The notes under the pieces are model-generated. The model saw nothing but the letters and a program-made list of their open reading frames with translations. It made no database searches and was not told the origin of the DNA. From NCBI GenBank assembly GCA_004322425.1, contig SCVJ01000007.1, forward strand, positions 1 through 32,949: a DNA stretch of 32,949 nucleotides, given 5' to 3'. This stretch comes from Chitinophagaceae bacterium. GTDB lineage: Bacteria; Bacteroidota; Bacteroidia; Chitinophagales; Chitinophagaceae. The translations under genes were made by a program, and so were the position numbers. Below are positions 17,264 through 25,199 of the stretch, one piece after another (the first letter of the stretch is position 1; each line of letters opens with the position of its first letter).

Positions 17264-18220
17264 TTATTTTTTTGCCATCACTTTTTCAGCAGCAGCAACA
17301 ATATCAGGAATATCTAATCCATATTTTTTGAGGAGTTGCATTGGCGTTCCACTTTCTCCAAAAGTGTCTTTTGTTCCAACGTATTCAATTGGAATGGGAA
17401 AATTTTTGGCAGCGCATTGTGCAATTGCATCGCCTAGTCCACCAATAATATTATGTTCTTCGGCTGTTACCGCACAACGAGTTTTTCGAATTGAATTGAT
17501 AATGGCAGCTTCATCCAATGGCTTTATTGTATGGATATTAATTACTTCTACACTACATCCTTTTTCTTGTAATATGATACCAGCTTGAATTGCATTCCAA
17601 ACTAGATGGCCACAAGCAAAAATAGAAACATCCGTTCCTTCTGAAAATACTTGTGCTTTCCCAATTTCAAATTTCTCGTTAGGGTTTGTAAAAATGGGCC
17701 AACTCGGTCTTCCAAAGCGTAGATAAACCGGACCTACAAAATCTGCAATTTCAATTGTGGCTGCTTTGGTTTGATTAAAATCGCAAGGAACAACAACGGT
17801 CATTCCCGGAAGCATTTTCATTAATCCAATATCTTCTAAAATCTGATGTGTAGCGCCATCTTCGCCAAGTGTAACACCAGCGTGAGAAGCACAAATTTTC
17901 ACATTCTTTCCACTATAAGCAATGCTTTGGCGTATTTGATCATAAACTCGACCGGTAGAAAAATTAGCAAAAGTGGTGGTAAAAGGGATCTTTCCACCAA
18001 TGGTCATTCCGGCGGCAATACTCATCATATTGGCTTCGGCAATTCCACATTGAAAAAAGCGATCTGGAAATTCTTTAATAAATTGATTCAGTTTTAGGGA
18101 GCCGGCAAGATCGGCAGTCAGAGCTACAATATTTGAGTTCTTCCGTGCGGCTTCAACTATTCCCTCTCCAAAACCACTGCGAGTATCTTTATTTCCTGTT
18201 GACTGAATTGCTTGTAGCAT
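17264..18220 (-). CDS. Transketolase, C-terminal half (split enzyme)
   Basis: A 318-residue protein equal to the pyrimidine-binding and C-terminal domains of transketolase; the N-terminal diphosphate-binding domain with its GDG motif is absent. Seen are the activating glutamate in CGIAEANMMS (Glu62), FPDRFFQCGIAE, SHAGVTLGEDGATHQ, VYLRFGR, and the C-terminal-domain stretch TAEEHNIIGGLGDAI. In split transketolases the two halves form the active thiamine-diphosphate enzyme of the pentose phosphate pathway. No N-terminal half is encoded in this window: the upstream neighbour is galE, 72 bases away. The partner must be elsewhere, or the protein does another job. DXS and pyruvate dehydrogenase E1-beta relatives are less likely given the sequence. 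Confidence 0.88.
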   Translation of the reverse strand: MLQAIQSTGNKDTRSGFGEGIVEAARKNSNIVALTADLAGSLKLNQFIKEFPDRFFQCGIAEANMMSIAAGMTIGGKIPFTTTFANFSTGRVYDQIRQSIAYSGKNVKICASHAGVTLGEDGATHQILEDIGLMKMLPGMTVVVPCDFNQTKAATIEIADFVGPVYLRFGRPSWPIFTNPNEKFEIGKAQVFSEGTDVSIFACGHLVWNAIQAGIILQEKGCSVEVINIHTIKPLDEAAIINSIRKTRCAVTAEEHNIIGGLGDAIAQCAAKNFPIPIEYVGTKDTFGESGTPMQLLKKYGLDIPDIVAAAEKVMAKK

Positions 18221-18236
18221 AATAAAAATATTGGCG

Positions 18237-18244
18237 CAAAATTA
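18237..18244 (-). promoter_or_regulatory. -7 element upstream of the transketolase half
   Basis: The minus strand reads TAATTTTG, an exact TAnnTTTG match, ending 16 bases before the ATG at 18220. At the -33 position there is TTC rather than TTG. Confidence 0.38.
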
Positions 18245-18292
18245 AGGGATTAGTTTGCTTGTTGAAGTACGAAGTAGCTATTCAACTTAATT

Positions 18293-19342
18293 TTAATTAT
18301 TGGAGTTTCCCGAAAAAATGTCTTTATCCGATTGCAACTTTTGTTCCCATTTCCACGCAGAGGAAACCATATCGGTCAAACTATAATTCAAGTTCCAACC
18401 CAATTGAGCTTTCGCCAAATCGTTACTAGCAAAAATGGCGATAACATCACCCGGTCTTTTGGGGCCAATTTCATATTCCAATTTAATGCCATTTATTTTT
18501 TCAAATGTTTGTATGGCTTCCAAAACTGTAACTCCATTGCCGGTTCCTAAATTAAACACTTCACAATTAGACTTGTTTTTCTCTTTTTCTAAATAATTAA
18601 TTGAAAGGGTGTGGGCATGGGCAATATCGCAAACGTGAATATAATCTCGAATACAACTACCATCACGAGTTGGATAATCGTTTCCATGAACTGTCATTTT
18701 TGATAATTTCCCAATAGCTGTTTGCGTGATAGCAGGGAATAAATTCTGTGGTCTTCCTATGGGTAATTCGCCAATAAGGGCTGAAGGATGTGCGCCTACC
18801 GGATTGAAATAACGCAATAAAATAAATTTACACAAAGACGTTTGTGCCAACTCGGCAATCAATTGCTCCCCCATTTGTTTAGTAGTTCCATACGGAGACG
18901 TAGAAGGCTTTTGAGGTGATTTTTCAGTTACAGGAAATGAATCGGGATTACCATAAACGGTGCATGAAGAAGAAAAAACAAAATAAGGAATGGCAAATTC
19001 ATCTACACATTTAAGTAAATTAATTAACGAAAAAAGATTGTTTTCAAAATACAGGAGTGGATTTTCTACTGATTCGTTTACGGCTTTATAAGCTGCAAAA
19101 TGAATAACTCCTTTTATGTCTGTGTTTTCTTGAAACACAGCATGACTATCATCAAAATTGCAAAGATCTACCGCGTAATTTTTTATTTTTTTTCCAATAA
19201 TTTTTTCTACACCAGCAAGCATGCTTGGATTCGATCGAGAAAAATTATCAATAGAAATTACTTCGTAACCATTTTCAATAAGGTCAACGAGTGTGTGTGT
19301 ACCAATATAACCACAACCTCCTGTTACTAAAATTTTGCTCAT
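18293..19342 (-). CDS. galE: UDP-glucose 4-epimerase
   Basis: A 349-residue extended short-chain dehydrogenase that interconverts UDP-glucose and UDP-galactose (or the N-acetyl forms) with bound NAD+. Seen are the Rossmann motif TGGCGYIG (7-14), HFAAYKAVNES, SSSCTVYG, the catalytic YxxxK in SPYGTTKQMGE, RYFNPVGAHPSALIGE, and RDYIHVCDIAHAH. All are GalE hallmarks. The start is set at the ATG at 19342 (MSKILVTGG); the frame is open 42 bases further, but that extension is simply the terminator hairpin read as codons. It supplies galactose units for polysaccharide or glycoconjugate synthesis. It lies upstream of the transketolase half on the same strand; a strong terminator sits just before its start. 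Confidence 0.95.
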   Translation of the reverse strand: MSKILVTGGCGYIGTHTLVDLIENGYEVISIDNFSRSNPSMLAGVEKIIGKKIKNYAVDLCNFDDSHAVFQENTDIKGVIHFAAYKAVNESVENPLLYFENNLFSLINLLKCVDEFAIPYFVFSSSCTVYGNPDSFPVTEKSPQKPSTSPYGTTKQMGEQLIAELAQTSLCKFILLRYFNPVGAHPSALIGELPIGRPQNLFPAITQTAIGKLSKMTVHGNDYPTRDGSCIRDYIHVCDIAHAHTLSINYLEKEKNKSNCEVFNLGTGNGVTVLEAIQTFEKINGIKLEYEIGPKRPGDVIAIFASNDLAKAQLGWNLNYSLTDMVSSAWKWEQKLQSDKDIFSGNSNN

Positions 19343-19346
19343 AAAT

Positions 19347-19376
19347 AAAAAATCCTGACAAATGTCAGGATTTTTT
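19347..19376 (-). terminator. Intrinsic terminator after the PiT-DUF47 operon
   Basis: Perfect 13-bp inverted repeat (AAAAAATCCTGAC and its complement) around a four-base loop, with A/T runs on both sides, so it works as an intrinsic terminator on the minus strand 20 bases past the pit stop codon. The T-run ends only four bases before the galE ATG, which is unusual. Confidence 0.88.
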
Positions 19377-19396
19377 CTAAGCACATGAATTAAATA

Positions 19397-21103
19397 TTAC
19401 ATAAACAGCATTACCAATTTATAAATACCTGCTGCCATCAAGGCACTTATAGGAATGGTAAGGATCCAAGCCCAAATCAAATTGATGGTAACGCCCCAGC
19501 GAACTGCTGATAGGCGTTTAGTTGCACCCACTCCCATAATACTACCAGCAATTGTATGTGTAGTAGAAACAGGAATTCCCATTTGTCCGGTAAAAAATAA
19601 TGTAAAAGCGCCGGCAGTTTCAGCAGCAACGCCTTCCAACGGAGTAACTTTTGTAATTTTTGTTCCCATTGTTTTTACAATTTTCCAACCACCACTTAGT
19701 GTACCGAAACCAATGGCGGCATAACAAGCAATAGGCACCCAAGCAGGTAATTGCCCAAAATCTTGAATAGCTCCACTGGCAATTAGCGCAGCACCAATAA
19801 TTCCCATTACTTTTTGAGCATCGTTACCTCCGTGTCCAATACTAAATGCCGCAGAACTTAATAATTGCAATTTCTTAAACATATTGCTGACGCGATAAGC
19901 CGTTGGGGTTTTAATTTTTTCGGAGTATAAAAATGCAAGACAGAAGATGATTGTCATACCCGCGATACCCCAAGTAATTCCTTTGTTATCAGCTTTTAAA
20001 ATATCTTTTGTGAATGACTTTTCAATGCTAAACTTGGATAGAATATTTTTTATTTTAGTGATATTAGCTTCCTTTAATGGATAGATAGCAGACATTAATA
20101 CTAATGTGCTGTCTGCAGTTATTTTTTTTGTCAAATAAAGGGTTACAGGCGCTTTGTATTTTTCTGTAAATTCTTTTGCCTTTGCAAATTCTTCTTTTTT
20201 ATTTTTATCTGAAAGCGAGGCCGATTCAAGAATTAAATAGTCATTGGCATTTCTTACCTCATCTTTTAGTTTACTAATTTCAATTTCGGTTAACCAACCA
20301 TTTTGATACGCAGTTTTTGAGATGGAATCAGCACCTAAATTATCGTAATCGGCAATTAGTGGTTTCAAATTAGTATGAATTGCCGTGGCTTTAGCTAATT
20401 TTTTTTGAGCCGTAGCAACAGCCAATATAGTAGCACTATCATTCGGATTTAACTTGGCAGTTGCGGCATTCAAATCCGAAGTGTACTTATCTATTTTTAA
20501 AAATTTGATCGCATTTTGATTCATTTTATTTTCCTCAAATCGATCAAAAAGGAAAAAAATGGCAACGGTAAACAAAGTAAAGACAACAATTCGAAGCCAT
20601 ATATTTCTCATGACAGTAATAATGGTGATAAAAATGGAAACTATCATACCGAGTAATGGAGCTAAGAAAATAAACATTACCGTTTTAATAATAGTATCAC
20701 TTTCTACTATTTTGCCCCAGGAAAAGTCCAATCCCTTAATGGTTAAGGCGTGTGATATAGCGGCGCCGGCAAATCCACCAATCAAAGTATGCGAAGAGGA
20801 AGAAGGAATTCCGTACCACCAAGTGAGTAAATTCCAAAAAATGGCAGCTATTAATCCCGAAAAAATAACGGGAAGTGTAATAAATTCTTTATTGACGGTT
20901 TTGCTGATTGTGTTGGCTACCGCGTGATCTTGAAAAATCCAATACGCAGCTACGTTGAAAATAGCGGCCCAAATTACTGCCTGTAATGGTGTCAGCACTT
21001 TTGTAGAAACAACCGTAGCAATGGAGTTCGCCGCATCGTGAAACCCATTGATAAAGTCGAATATAAGTGCCAGAGCAATAATGGCTATTAAAAAAGTAAT
21101 CAT
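19397..21103 (-). CDS. PiT-family inorganic phosphate transporter with a large central soluble insert
   Basis: A 568-residue low-affinity phosphate permease (PiT family, proton- or sodium-coupled). The duplicated family signatures are both present: GFHDAANSIATVVST (20-34) and GHGGNDAQKVMGIIGAAL (423-440), together with GIPSSSSHTLIGG (98-110) and its repeat GIPVSTTHTIAGS. Transmembrane helices occupy about 1-187 and 376-568. Between them lies a hydrophilic, helix-rich insert of about 185 residues (190-375), Lys/Ala/Asp-rich, with no motif I recognise. It is 23 bases downstream of the DUF47 gene, its usual partner, and is followed by a strong terminator. Confidence 0.93.
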   Translation of the reverse strand: MITFLIAIIALALIFDFINGFHDAANSIATVVSTKVLTPLQAVIWAAIFNVAAYWIFQDHAVANTISKTVNKEFITLPVIFSGLIAAIFWNLLTWWYGIPSSSSHTLIGGFAGAAISHALTIKGLDFSWGKIVESDTIIKTVMFIFLAPLLGMIVSIFITIITVMRNIWLRIVVFTLFTVAIFFLFDRFEENKMNQNAIKFLKIDKYTSDLNAATAKLNPNDSATILAVATAQKKLAKATAIHTNLKPLIADYDNLGADSISKTAYQNGWLTEIEISKLKDEVRNANDYLILESASLSDKNKKEEFAKAKEFTEKYKAPVTLYLTKKITADSTLVLMSAIYPLKEANITKIKNILSKFSIEKSFTKDILKADNKGITWGIAGMTIIFCLAFLYSEKIKTPTAYRVSNMFKKLQLLSSAAFSIGHGGNDAQKVMGIIGAALIASGAIQDFGQLPAWVPIACYAAIGFGTLSGGWKIVKTMGTKITKVTPLEGVAAETAGAFTLFFTGQMGIPVSTTHTIAGSIMGVGATKRLSAVRWGVTINLIWAWILTIPISALMAAGIYKLVMLFM

Positions 21104-21126
21104 ATAATGTAGTTAGCTAGCCTTGG

Positions 21127-21774
21127 TTAGGCGTATTTAATAATAATAGACTCTATTACATTGGAAGCGTCTTCGCATTTATCAGTAGCCAATTCAAGAA
21201 TTTGATAAATTTCTCTTTTTTTAATTACTTCTTTGGCATCGGGTTCGGTTTCAAAAAGTCTTTCAATGCTCATATCAAAAATATCGTCAGCTTGATTTTC
21301 TAAGCTGTTTATTTTTATCAATGATTCAGTAATTTTTTTCATGTTTTTCATATTTCGCAATTCAGTTACAGCCGATTTAACTTCGTTTGCACTCTGTTGA
21401 ATTACTTCTGCTAGTTTTTGAAAACCAGTTTCGTTTGGATTCACTTTATAAAAGTTTATCTTTTTTGCAGAAGCATAAATATAGTCGGCAATATCATCCA
21501 AGGCTGTAGCCAGTGCGTGAATATCTTCCCTATCAAAAGGAGTAATAAAATTTCTACCCAACTCCGTAAAAATTGTATGAGTTAATTTATCATTTTCATG
21601 TTCAAGATCTTCCAGTATGCTAATAAAAGCAGCTCTTTTATCGAAATCGGGTTCGGCTACCAATTCTTTCAGTTTATCACTCATAATAGTAACATTCCCA
21701 ACAACTTGTTCAAACAAGTCATAGAAAACTCGGTCTTTAGGTAAAAAGACTTTTAGAATAGAATTAAACGACAT
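21127..21774 (-). CDS. DUF47 (PhoU-like) phosphate transport accessory protein
   Basis: A 215-residue all-helical cytoplasmic protein of the DUF47 family, distantly related to PhoU. Typical features: VFYDLFEQVVGNV near the N-terminus, DLEHENDKLTHTIFTELGRN, FITPFDREDIHALATALDDI (about 75-95), and acidic residues spaced to bind a metal cluster. It is encoded immediately upstream of the PiT transporter (23-base gap) and probably regulates it. A -7 element at 21794-21801 and an 11-base-period repeat array at 21839-21882 lie upstream, suggesting phosphate-responsive control. Confidence 0.92.
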   Translation of the reverse strand: MSFNSILKVFLPKDRVFYDLFEQVVGNVTIMSDKLKELVAEPDFDKRAAFISILEDLEHENDKLTHTIFTELGRNFITPFDREDIHALATALDDIADYIYASAKKINFYKVNPNETGFQKLAEVIQQSANEVKSAVTELRNMKNMKKITESLIKINSLENQADDIFDMSIERLFETEPDAKEVIKKREIYQILELATDKCEDASNVIESIIIKYA

Positions 21775-21793
21775 AGATTTATTTTTAGTGCGG

Positions 21794-21801
21794 CAAAGTT
21801 A
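21794..21801 (-). promoter_or_regulatory. -7 element upstream of DUF47-pit
   Basis: The minus strand reads TAACTTTG, an exact TAnnTTTG match, ending 19 bases before the DUF47 ATG. The repeat array at 21839-21882 lies about 40-80 bases upstream of it. Confidence 0.42.
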
Positions 21802-21838
21802 TTTCACCAAGTCAATATAAAATGGCGAAACTCAATAC

Positions 21839-21882
21839 TTAATAATTATTTAATATACGGGTAACAATTTCCTAACCAAGAA
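21839..21882. promoter_or_regulatory. Four-unit direct repeat with 11-base period; candidate Pho box
   Basis: Four consecutive 11-base units start TTAAT, TTAAT, GTAAC and CTAAC at 21839, 21850, 21861 and 21872, so every unit has TAA plus a pyrimidine at positions 2-5. PhoB/PhoP-type regulators bind direct repeats with this period (B. subtilis PhoP: TTAACA-like units). The array sits between the divergent DUF47-pit and porin promoters, ending 27 bases before the porin -7 element. The related array at 25145 shares the TAACAAT core. Confidence 0.5.
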
Positions 21883-21909
21883 GAAATGGTGCAATTATAT
21901 ATATGCATG

Positions 21910-21917
21910 TAGTTTTG
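21910..21917 (+). promoter_or_regulatory. -7 element upstream of the porin gene
   Basis: TAGTTTTG, an exact TAnnTTTG match, ends 38 bases before the porin ATG. No TTG is present at -33, which would fit a promoter needing an activator bound at the adjacent repeat array. Confidence 0.42.
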
Positions 21918-21955
21918 CAACCGTTATTAACTAATTGTAAAAACAATATATTCTA

Positions 21956-23275
21956 ATGGTAAATCTTTTGTTACGATCTATTTTTTTTGGTTTGCTTCTA
22001 TTTTTTTGTGATAATGTATCTGCGCAAAAATTTTTGATGGATATTGACTCCTCTTTTTTTATTAGGGATACAGTTCGTCCTACTATAAAAAGGTTAGAAA
22101 ATATTCGTATTGTCGGATATATCCAGCCTCAATTCCAAGTGGCTCAGTCAATGGGTACTTCTTCTTACTCAGGTGGAAATTTTTCTCAATACAGCAGCAA
22201 CCGTTTCATGCTTCGCAGAGCTCGATTACGTATTGAATATGTTTTACCATCAAAAGGAAAAACTCCTAATGCCATATTTGCCTTTCAATTAGATGCATCA
22301 GAACGTGGCGTAATAACTCGAGATATTTTTATTCGTCTATTTGAAACAAAGAAAAATAATTTTTCCACTACTATTGGACTCTTTGCTCGTCCTTTCGGAT
22401 ACGAATTAAACCTTTCGTCTTCAACTCGCGAAACTCCTGAACGGGGACGAATGTCGCAAATTTTAATGCCTTCCGAACGAGATTTAGGAATGATGATTTC
22501 GTATGAACCACAAACTAAAAAACAATTATTAAAACAAGCAAAAGTAGACGCTGGTTTTTTTAATGGGCAAGGATTGGCTGGCACAACCGATTTTGACAGC
22601 TACAAAGATTTTATTAGCAGACTTACAGTGAGGCCTTTTAAATGGAACAAGATGACGGTAAGTGGTGGTGCTTCATTGTTGAGAGGCAATTTTAGAAACG
22701 GCACGAAATTTATTTATACTACACAAACCACAACAAACGGGAGCAAATCTTTTATTGTAGATTCTGTTGCTACTAATTTTGGGAAAGCTGCTCCTCGCCA
22801 TTATTATGGAGTAGATGTACAAACAAAATTTTCGCATGGTTGGGGTGAAACTGAATTGCGTGCTGAATATTGGATGGGTACACAATCGGGAACTTCATCT
22901 TCTTCAGTAAGCCCTGGTGTTATTCCCAATTCAAATGGGATTCCAGTGCCTACTTATATCCGCAATTTCAATGGAGCCTTCTTTTATTTACTTCAAAACA
23001 TCGTCAATAAAAACAATCAATTTTTAGTAAAGTATGATTGGTACGATCCGAATGTGAAAGTAGATCAATCCAATATTGGAAATTCGGGAGCCAATTTTAC
23101 TGCTACAGATATTAAATATAGCACTCTTGGAATTGGATTTGTACACCATATTAATTCACAAACAAAATTGATTTTTTACTACGATTTTGTTAAAAATGAG
23201 AAGACAAAATTGGCAGGATATACCAACGATTTGAAAGACAATATTCTAACTTGTCGATTGCAATTCAAATTTTAG
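21956..23275 (+). CDS. Phosphate-selective porin O/P family outer-membrane channel
   Basis: A 439-residue outer-membrane beta-barrel. The signal peptide MVNLLLRSIFFGLLLFFCDNVSA is followed by a linker and then alternating amphipathic strands. Family-typical features: GYIQPQFQ, a Ser/Asn-rich loop, NRFMLRRARLRIEYVLPS, FAFQLDASERGV, LFARPFGYELNLSSS, and the C-terminal strand NILTCRLQFKF ending in Phe. The Porin_O_P family includes the Pseudomonas phosphate/pyrophosphate channels OprP/OprO. The divergent DUF47-pit operon and the PhoR/PhoB-like genes next door support phosphate uptake across the outer membrane, though family members elsewhere serve other anions. Confidence 0.88.
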   Translation: MVNLLLRSIFFGLLLFFCDNVSAQKFLMDIDSSFFIRDTVRPTIKRLENIRIVGYIQPQFQVAQSMGTSSYSGGNFSQYSSNRFMLRRARLRIEYVLPSKGKTPNAIFAFQLDASERGVITRDIFIRLFETKKNNFSTTIGLFARPFGYELNLSSSTRETPERGRMSQILMPSERDLGMMISYEPQTKKQLLKQAKVDAGFFNGQGLAGTTDFDSYKDFISRLTVRPFKWNKMTVSGGASLLRGNFRNGTKFIYTTQTTTNGSKSFIVDSVATNFGKAAPRHYYGVDVQTKFSHGWGETELRAEYWMGTQSGTSSSSVSPGVIPNSNGIPVPTYIRNFNGAFFYLLQNIVNKNNQFLVKYDWYDPNVKVDQSNIGNSGANFTATDIKYSTLGIGFVHHINSQTKLIFYYDFVKNEKTKLAGYTNDLKDNILTCRLQFKF

Positions 23276-23296
23276 TAACCAAAAAGTAAAGATGTC

Positions 23297-23324
23297 AAAA
23301 GGGTAGCCCAAGTGCTAACCTTTT
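23297..23324. terminator. Bidirectional terminator between porin and histidine kinase genes
   Basis: Inverted repeat AAAAGG-g-TAGC / GCTA-a-CCTTTT with one internal mismatch and a six-base loop, flanked by A and T runs. It lies 21 bases after the porin stop and reaches the stop of the convergent kinase gene, so it can serve both. Confidence 0.75.
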
Positions 23325-24371
23325 TTATGATTTAATTTCTAATGTAAAACCAATTGTAGTTCCAACATCGGGCGTACTGCGTACATGAATTGTTTGCCCA
23401 TGTGCTTCAATTATATGTTTGCATATAGCCAAGCCTAATCCGCTTCCTGTAATATCAATGCTTCGTCCTTCCTCTGTTCGGTAAAATCGTTCAAATAGTC
23501 TAGGAATATGATTTTCAGAAATTCCAATACCGTTATCAGTTATTTCTATCAACACACGATCGTCATCCATTGCGTACATACTAGCAATTGTATTTCCATT
23601 GGGTTTCCCGAATTTAATAGAATTATCAACTAGGTTGCTGAGTATTTGTCTGATTTTTTCTTTGTCAGCAAAAACAGTGAGCGGAAGCTCGCAACCATTT
23701 TTAATACTGAAAAAAACAGGGCGTAGCTCAGCTTTTACAGCTAAGCTTTCAAATACTTCTTTTACGATGTCCTGGATACAAAAGTTAGATTTAGCTAAAA
23801 TCAATTCACCTCGTTCCAGTTTTGAAATTTCATCCAAGTCTTTTATTAAATGAGATAGCCGTTCTACGTTTTTAAAAGTATTTTGTAAAAAACGTTTATT
23901 TGTTTCAGGTACATGCATTCCACCATCGAGAAGGCTTTCCACGTATCCTTGAATGGCAAAAACAGGCGTTTTGAATTCGTGCGATAAGTTCTGTAAAAAT
24001 TCTTTTCGGAACTGTTCGTTTTTGCGAAGCAATTCTATTTCCTTCTTATTTTCTTCTGCCCAAGCGGTAACATCATCATTTACTTCATCAATACTTTTCT
24101 TTTGTAAAATGTATTTGAAATAAGTTTCCTCTCTTTTGGTTGCTTTGGTTTGATAAATGAATTTATAAATGAGTTTTATTTTGCGATAAATAAAACGATT
24201 CATAGTAAAGAAAATAATTCCAAAACTCAAACTCAGTAAAAGGATAAAAAACAGTAAAGCTTGTTTAGTGTTACCATTCAAAATGTATAAAAGAAGCGTA
24301 GCAGGAAGTGTAATACCGAGTGCTGTTAAAAACGAAAGTTGACGTGGCGATAAGTTTTTTGGAGAGTACAT
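23325..24371 (-). CDS. PhoR-like membrane sensor histidine kinase
   Basis: A 348-residue kinase with two N-terminal transmembrane helices (about 11-31 and 37-57) joined by a very short loop, so it has essentially no periplasmic sensor. This matches PhoR, which senses through the transport machinery or the membrane. Dimerisation domain: FLQNLSHEFKTPVFAIQGYV with phosphoacceptor His131. ATPase domain: N box ILSNLVDNSIKFG, G1 ITDNGIGIS, F box LFERFYRTEEGRS, G2 GSGLGLAICKHIIEAHG. It is the second gene of a regulator-kinase operon (53-base gap). The phosphate role is inferred from the neighbouring transporter, porin and repeat arrays. Confidence 0.9.
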   Translation of the reverse strand: MYSPKNLSPRQLSFLTALGITLPATLLLYILNGNTKQALLFFILLLSLSFGIIFFTMNRFIYRKIKLIYKFIYQTKATKREETYFKYILQKKSIDEVNDDVTAWAEENKKEIELLRKNEQFRKEFLQNLSHEFKTPVFAIQGYVESLLDGGMHVPETNKRFLQNTFKNVERLSHLIKDLDEISKLERGELILAKSNFCIQDIVKEVFESLAVKAELRPVFFSIKNGCELPLTVFADKEKIRQILSNLVDNSIKFGKPNGNTIASMYAMDDDRVLIEITDNGIGISENHIPRLFERFYRTEEGRSIDITGSGLGLAICKHIIEAHGQTIHVRSTPDVGTTIGFTLEIKS

Positions 24372-24424
24372 GATGACAAATCTAAGAACTGAAATGCAAA
24401 ATCATCAATTCTCATTTGAAATGA

Positions 24425-25102
24425 CTACAACGTAAATTTATAGCCCACTCCTTTTATAGTAGAAATACAGTCGATATTTAATTTTTGACGAATTTTTCGA
24501 ATATGAACATCAATGGTACGGCTACCAACAATTACATCCGAACCCCAAATTTGATGGAGGATTTCATTTCGCAAAAAAACCCGTCCTGGTTTGGCTGCCA
24601 AGAAATGAAGTAATTCAAATTCCTTTTTTGCCAAAAAAAAATCTTTCCCTTTGTATTGTACAATAAATTTTTCAGGATCAATGGTTAATTCATTTATTGT
24701 GATAATTTTTCCTTGTGCTTTATCATGTCGGCGAAATAATGAATTGACTTTGCTTAAAAAAACTTTAGGACTAACAGGTTTACTTACATAATCATCAGCT
24801 CCTGTTTCCAGTCCTTTTATTTGCGTTTCTTCATCACTCAATGCTGTTAAAAAAAGTATCAGGGTATTTTTAAAAGCAGCTTGTTGACGTAAAATTTCGC
24901 ACACTTCAACACCCGATTTTTTTGGCATCATAATATCCAACACAATCAAATCGGGTTGAAAAAGTTTGGCTTTATCAATCGCTTCACTTCCGTCTTTTGC
25001 TGTAAAAACCTGATAACCGTGGTTGACAAGATTGTATTTTAAAATTTCAAGAATATCAGGTTCGTCATCGGCAATTAACACTTTTCGAGGTGTGATTTCC
25101 AT
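24425..25102 (-). CDS. PhoB-like response regulator (OmpR family)
   Basis: A 225-residue regulator. The receiver domain (1-120) has the acidic pair Asp12/Asp13, the phosphoacceptor Asp56 in LIVLDIMMPKKSG, the switch Thr in FLTALSD, and Lys108 in YVSKPVSP. The winged-helix domain (about 130-225) carries ELTIDPEKF, KKEFELLHFLAAKPGRVFLR, VIVGSRTIDVHIRKIRQKL and GVGYKF. Regulators of this class bind direct repeats with a period of about 11 bases, as found in front of this gene and in front of pit/porin. Its promoter at 25122-25151 overlaps the first repeat unit, which points to autoregulation. Confidence 0.92.
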   Translation of the reverse strand: MEITPRKVLIADDEPDILEILKYNLVNHGYQVFTAKDGSEAIDKAKLFQPDLIVLDIMMPKKSGVEVCEILRQQAAFKNTLILFLTALSDEETQIKGLETGADDYVSKPVSPKVFLSKVNSLFRRHDKAQGKIITINELTIDPEKFIVQYKGKDFFLAKKEFELLHFLAAKPGRVFLRNEILHQIWGSDVIVGSRTIDVHIRKIRQKLNIDCISTIKGVGYKFTL

Positions 25103-25121
25103 TGCTTAATAATTAATGGTG

Positions 25122-25151
25122 CAAACCTACTTGAAATTATTTTTTTAACAA
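25122..25151 (-). promoter_or_regulatory. Promoter of the regulator-kinase operon
   Basis: On the minus strand TTG (25151-25149) is followed after exactly 19 bases by TAGGTTTG (25129-25122), a full match to the Bacteroidota -33/-7 pattern. The -7 element ends 19 bases before the regulator ATG, and the -33 element lies inside the first unit of the repeat array at 25145. Confidence 0.6.
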
Positions 25152-25199
25152 TCGGTTTAAACCAAACAAATCAATCCTTAATACTAAGTTAATACTGCA
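25145..25199. promoter_or_regulatory. 11-base-period repeat array upstream of the response regulator; candidate Pho box
   Basis: In 11-base register from 25145 the units begin TTAACA (25145), TTTAAA (25156), a degenerate unit (25167), TTAATACT (25178) and TTAATACT (25189). The identical 8-base words exactly 11 apart are the clearest part. The first unit overlaps the -33 element of the regulator promoter. The array also lies upstream of the divergent gene at 25273. Confidence 0.5.

Noticed and set aside
19343-19384. N-terminal extension of galE to 19384
   Set aside because: The extra codons are the terminator hairpin itself; the Rossmann motif starts properly from the ATG at 19342.
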